This document shows, piece after piece, positions 48,418 through 49,851 of a stretch of DNA of 49,851 nt. Source of the stretch: Lachnospiraceae bacterium UBA3316 (GTDB lineage Bacteria > Bacillota > Clostridia > Lachnospirales > Lachnospiraceae); NCBI GenBank assembly GCA_002361955.1, contig DESK01000050.1:29397-79247 (forward strand). The letters run 5' to 3'. The stretch's first letter is position 1. The number at the start of each line of letters is the position of its first letter. The position numbers and the translations under genes were made by a program. Below the pieces are notes generated by a model. It did no database searches and had not been told where the DNA came from. It saw nothing but the letters and a program-made list of their open reading frames with translations.

Positions 48418-48445
48418 TTGCATTTTGATAAAAACATGTTACAAT
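48418..48445 (+). promoter_or_regulatory. Promoter of the nitroreductase-like gene
   Basis: TTGCAT (48418-48423), a 16-base spacer and TACAAT (48440-48445), 29 bases before the ATG. Confidence 0.65.
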
Positions 48446-48474
48446 ACCTTTACAAAACTTAAAAGGTGAGTAAT

Positions 48475-49248
48475 ATGAATTTATACGAAGCGATATATGC
48501 CAGGCATTCCGTGCGGAAGTTCTGCATGGAGCCGGTAGAGGACAAAGTGATCGATGGCATTTTTCATTTTCTCCAGGAGGCCAAGCCCCTGTTTCCGGAG
48601 ATCCGCATTTGCTGCCGGGTCTATCCGGAGAGGGGCGAAAAGCCCCGGCTTTCCGGCTTTTCCAACGTGTCAGCGCCCCATTACCTGGCCCTGTTTTCCG
48701 AAAACAAGGAAAAGAGTGAATTAAACGCCGGCTACGTGATGGAGCAGATCGTGCTGTACCTGACCTCCAGGGGGCTGGGGAGCTGCTACCAGGGAATGGC
48801 GAAAAAGCATGTGCCGGAGCTGAAGCAGGAGGGCTTATCCTGCGTCATGGTACTGGCCTTTGGCTATCCGAAGAATCCGGGGAAGGGGAAAGAGGCGAGA
48901 CGTCTTCCGATGGAGGAGCTCTGCGCCTTCAAGAATCAGCCCAAAGCCCACATCCGGGAGCTTCTGGAGGCGGCCAGGCTGGCGCCTTCCAGCCTCAACA
49001 GTCAGCCCTGGCGGTTTGTAGTGTATGAAAATCGTTTCCATATCTTTTCCAGGAAGCCTGCGGGAGGGCGTCACTGGCTGAACAAGTATGATGAATTCAA
49101 TTTCGGCGTGATGCTTGCCAACGTGATGGAAGCGGCGGAGGAGCTGTGGATCGATGTGGAGATGATCAAGCTGGACAATATCACCCATATTGAGCTGCCA
49201 AATAACCGATATGTAATTAGTGTGATTTTGGGGCTTGACAAATGGTAA
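48475..49248 (+). CDS. Nitroreductase-family protein (TM1586-like)
   Basis: The 257-residue protein starts NLYEAIYARHSVRKF, the typical nitroreductase opening. APSSLNSQPWRFVVY supplies the FMN-binding segment in the second half, and ENKEKSELNAGYVMEQIVLYLTSRGLGSCY the dimer-interface region. The layout fits the TM1586-type putative nitroreductases, which are flavin-dependent oxidoreductases without known physiological substrate. AAAAGGTGAG lies before the ATG. The tRNA promoter begins inside its last codons. Confidence 0.86.
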   Translation: MNLYEAIYARHSVRKFCMEPVEDKVIDGIFHFLQEAKPLFPEIRICCRVYPERGEKPRLSGFSNVSAPHYLALFSENKEKSELNAGYVMEQIVLYLTSRGLGSCYQGMAKKHVPELKQEGLSCVMVLAFGYPKNPGKGKEARRLPMEELCAFKNQPKAHIRELLEAARLAPSSLNSQPWRFVVYENRFHIFSRKPAGGRHWLNKYDEFNFGVMLANVMEAAEELWIDVEMIKLDNITHIELPNNRYVISVILGLDKW

Positions 49249-49263
49249 AGAATGTTGTAAAAT
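49235..49263 (+). promoter_or_regulatory. Promoter of tRNA-Gly, overlapping the nitroreductase stop region
   Basis: TTGACA (49235-49240), a 17-base spacer and TAAAAT (49258-49263), 27 bases before the tRNA. The -35 is formed by the codons for Leu-Asp-Lys just before the TAA stop. Confidence 0.83.
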
Positions 49264-49290
49264 GCTATTTGTGTTCAGGAGAACACAGAT

Positions 49291-49363
49291 GCGCGAGTGG
49301 CTCAGTTGGTGGAGCGCGACCTTGCCAAGGTCGAGGCCGCGGGTTCGAGTCCCGTCTCGCGCT
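49291..49363 (+). tRNA. tRNA-Gly (anticodon GCC)
   Basis: Acceptor GCGCGAG (49291-49297) pairs with CTCGCGC (49356-49362), with discriminator T. The anticodon arm is CGACC-TTGCCAA-GGTCG, anticodon GCC. The T arm has GTTCGAGTC. CCA is not encoded; T residues follow immediately. It carries glycine for GGC/GGT codons. Confidence 0.96.
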
Positions 49364-49382
49364 TTTTTATGTCCGGATATCC

Positions 49383-49414
49383 CATGCTGCTGTGAAGAAC
49401 AGCAGCATGTTTTT
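49383..49414 (+). terminator. Rho-independent terminator after tRNA-Gly
   Basis: CATGCTGCTGT (49383-49393) pairs perfectly with ACAGCAGCATG (49399-49409) around GAAGA, followed by TTTTT. Confidence 0.92.
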
Positions 49415-49435
49415 GTGTCGTGGGATTTTTTATTG

Positions 49436-49464
49436 TTGCAAAATGGCGGCCGCTGATTTAGAAT
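49436..49464 (+). promoter_or_regulatory. Promoter of the LrgA/CidA-family gene
   Basis: TTGCAA (49436-49441), a 17-base spacer and TAGAAT (49459-49464), 40 bases before the ATG. Confidence 0.65.
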
Positions 49465-49503
49465 AGTTAAAATCAAGCGGTGCTAATAAAGGAGAAAAGA
49501 AAA

Positions 49504-49851
49504 ATGAAATGGCTGTTTGAATTTGGAATCATCCTCTTTGTGACCTTTCTGGGAGAGATCTTGTACGCTGTCATTCCTCTTCCGATTCCTGCCAGCATAT
49601 ACGGCCTGATCCTGATGCTGGCAGCCCTCTGCCTGAAGATCATCAAGGTGGAGCAGGTGCAGACTGCGGGGAAATTCCTGATCGAGATCATGCCGCCCAT
49701 GTTTATTCCGGCGGCGGTGGGGCTCATAGAAGTGTGGCCTCAGCTTAGGCAGGTACTTCTTCCCATGCTGGTGATCACGGTGGTGACTACGGTGATTGTC
49801 ATGGTCGTCACAGGAAGGGTATCCCAGGCAGTGATCCGGAGAAAGAAAAAG
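49504..49851 (+). CDS. CidA/LrgA holin-like membrane protein, 3'-truncated by the window end
   Basis: The 116 residues in view have four hydrophobic helices, with WLFEFGIILFVTFLGEILY, then VIPLPIPASIYGLILMLAALC, the LrgA/CidA signature, and EIMPPMFIPAAVGLIEVW. These proteins control murein hydrolase release, programmed lysis or pyruvate transport with an LrgB/CidB partner, which would be expected just downstream. AAAGGAG precedes the ATG. No stop codon is reached before base 49851. Confidence 0.9.
   Translation, partial: MKWLFEFGIILFVTFLGEILYAVIPLPIPASIYGLILMLAALCLKIIKVEQVQTAGKFLIEIMPPMFIPAAVGLIEVWPQLRQVLLPMLVITVVTTVIVMVVTGRVSQAVIRRKKK

Overview
This looks like a chromosomal segment from a spore-forming, Gram-positive gut-type member of the Clostridia, most likely Lachnospiraceae. 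The evidence is spoIIP and a sigK-like sigma factor, CodY, HrcA/CIRCE heat-shock control, strong AGGAGG ribosome-binding sites with ATG, GTG and TTG starts, vegetative promoters with TTGACA and extended TGC -10 elements, and moderately high GC. Species cannot be assigned from what I can see. Almost everything is housekeeping and most genes are on the + strand.

1-24.4 kb follows the old Firmicutes order spoIIP-lepA-hemW-hrcA-grpE-dnaK-dnaJ-prmA-rsmE-mtaB, but it is interrupted three times. A divergent pair (an SGNH hydrolase on the minus strand and a 1681-residue secreted GH59-like glycosidase) sits between hemW and hrcA. A structured repeat and a wall/membrane-anchored surface protein sit between dnaJ and prmA. 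A cysteine desulfurase-thiI pair and an HPr-like gene sit between rsmE and mtaB.

24.4-31.2 kb resembles the B. subtilis yrzL-yrrK-yrzB-yrrL-yrrM-yrrN/O neighbourhood: ireB, ruvX, a DUF1292 gene, then RNase J and YlbF, a small protein that looks like only the N-terminal part of MltG, trmR and trhP (tRNA wobble uridine hydroxylation/methylation). A minus-strand AGCS amino acid symporter closes the block.

31.3-38.4 kb carries sigK, a phosphopantetheinyl transferase, yifB/comM-like, dprA, topA and codY. 38.4-43.9 kb carries CIRCE-controlled groES-groEL, two small membrane proteins of unknown role, and guaB. 43.9-49.9 kb carries a membrane-anchored amidase, a HEAT/THUMP-like methyltransferase, a ZTP riboswitch controlling separate IMP cyclohydrolase and AICAR transformylase genes, a nitroreductase-like protein, tRNA-Gly(GCC), and the start of a LrgA/CidA-family gene.

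The most unusual non-coding content is a roughly 168-bp repeat present in two opposite copies (15.2 kb and 46.2 kb). It folds into three consecutive stem-loops with compensatory base changes. A third hairpin at 40.7 kb shares its 12-nt apex. One copy is flanked by a perfect 13-bp direct repeat, and the other supplies the stop codon of the preceding gene. A second, smaller palindromic family built on CTGTGAAC-GAAGTGAACAG occurs at 18.3, 24.4 and 25.5 kb. No CRISPR array, transposase, phage or conventional defence system was seen.
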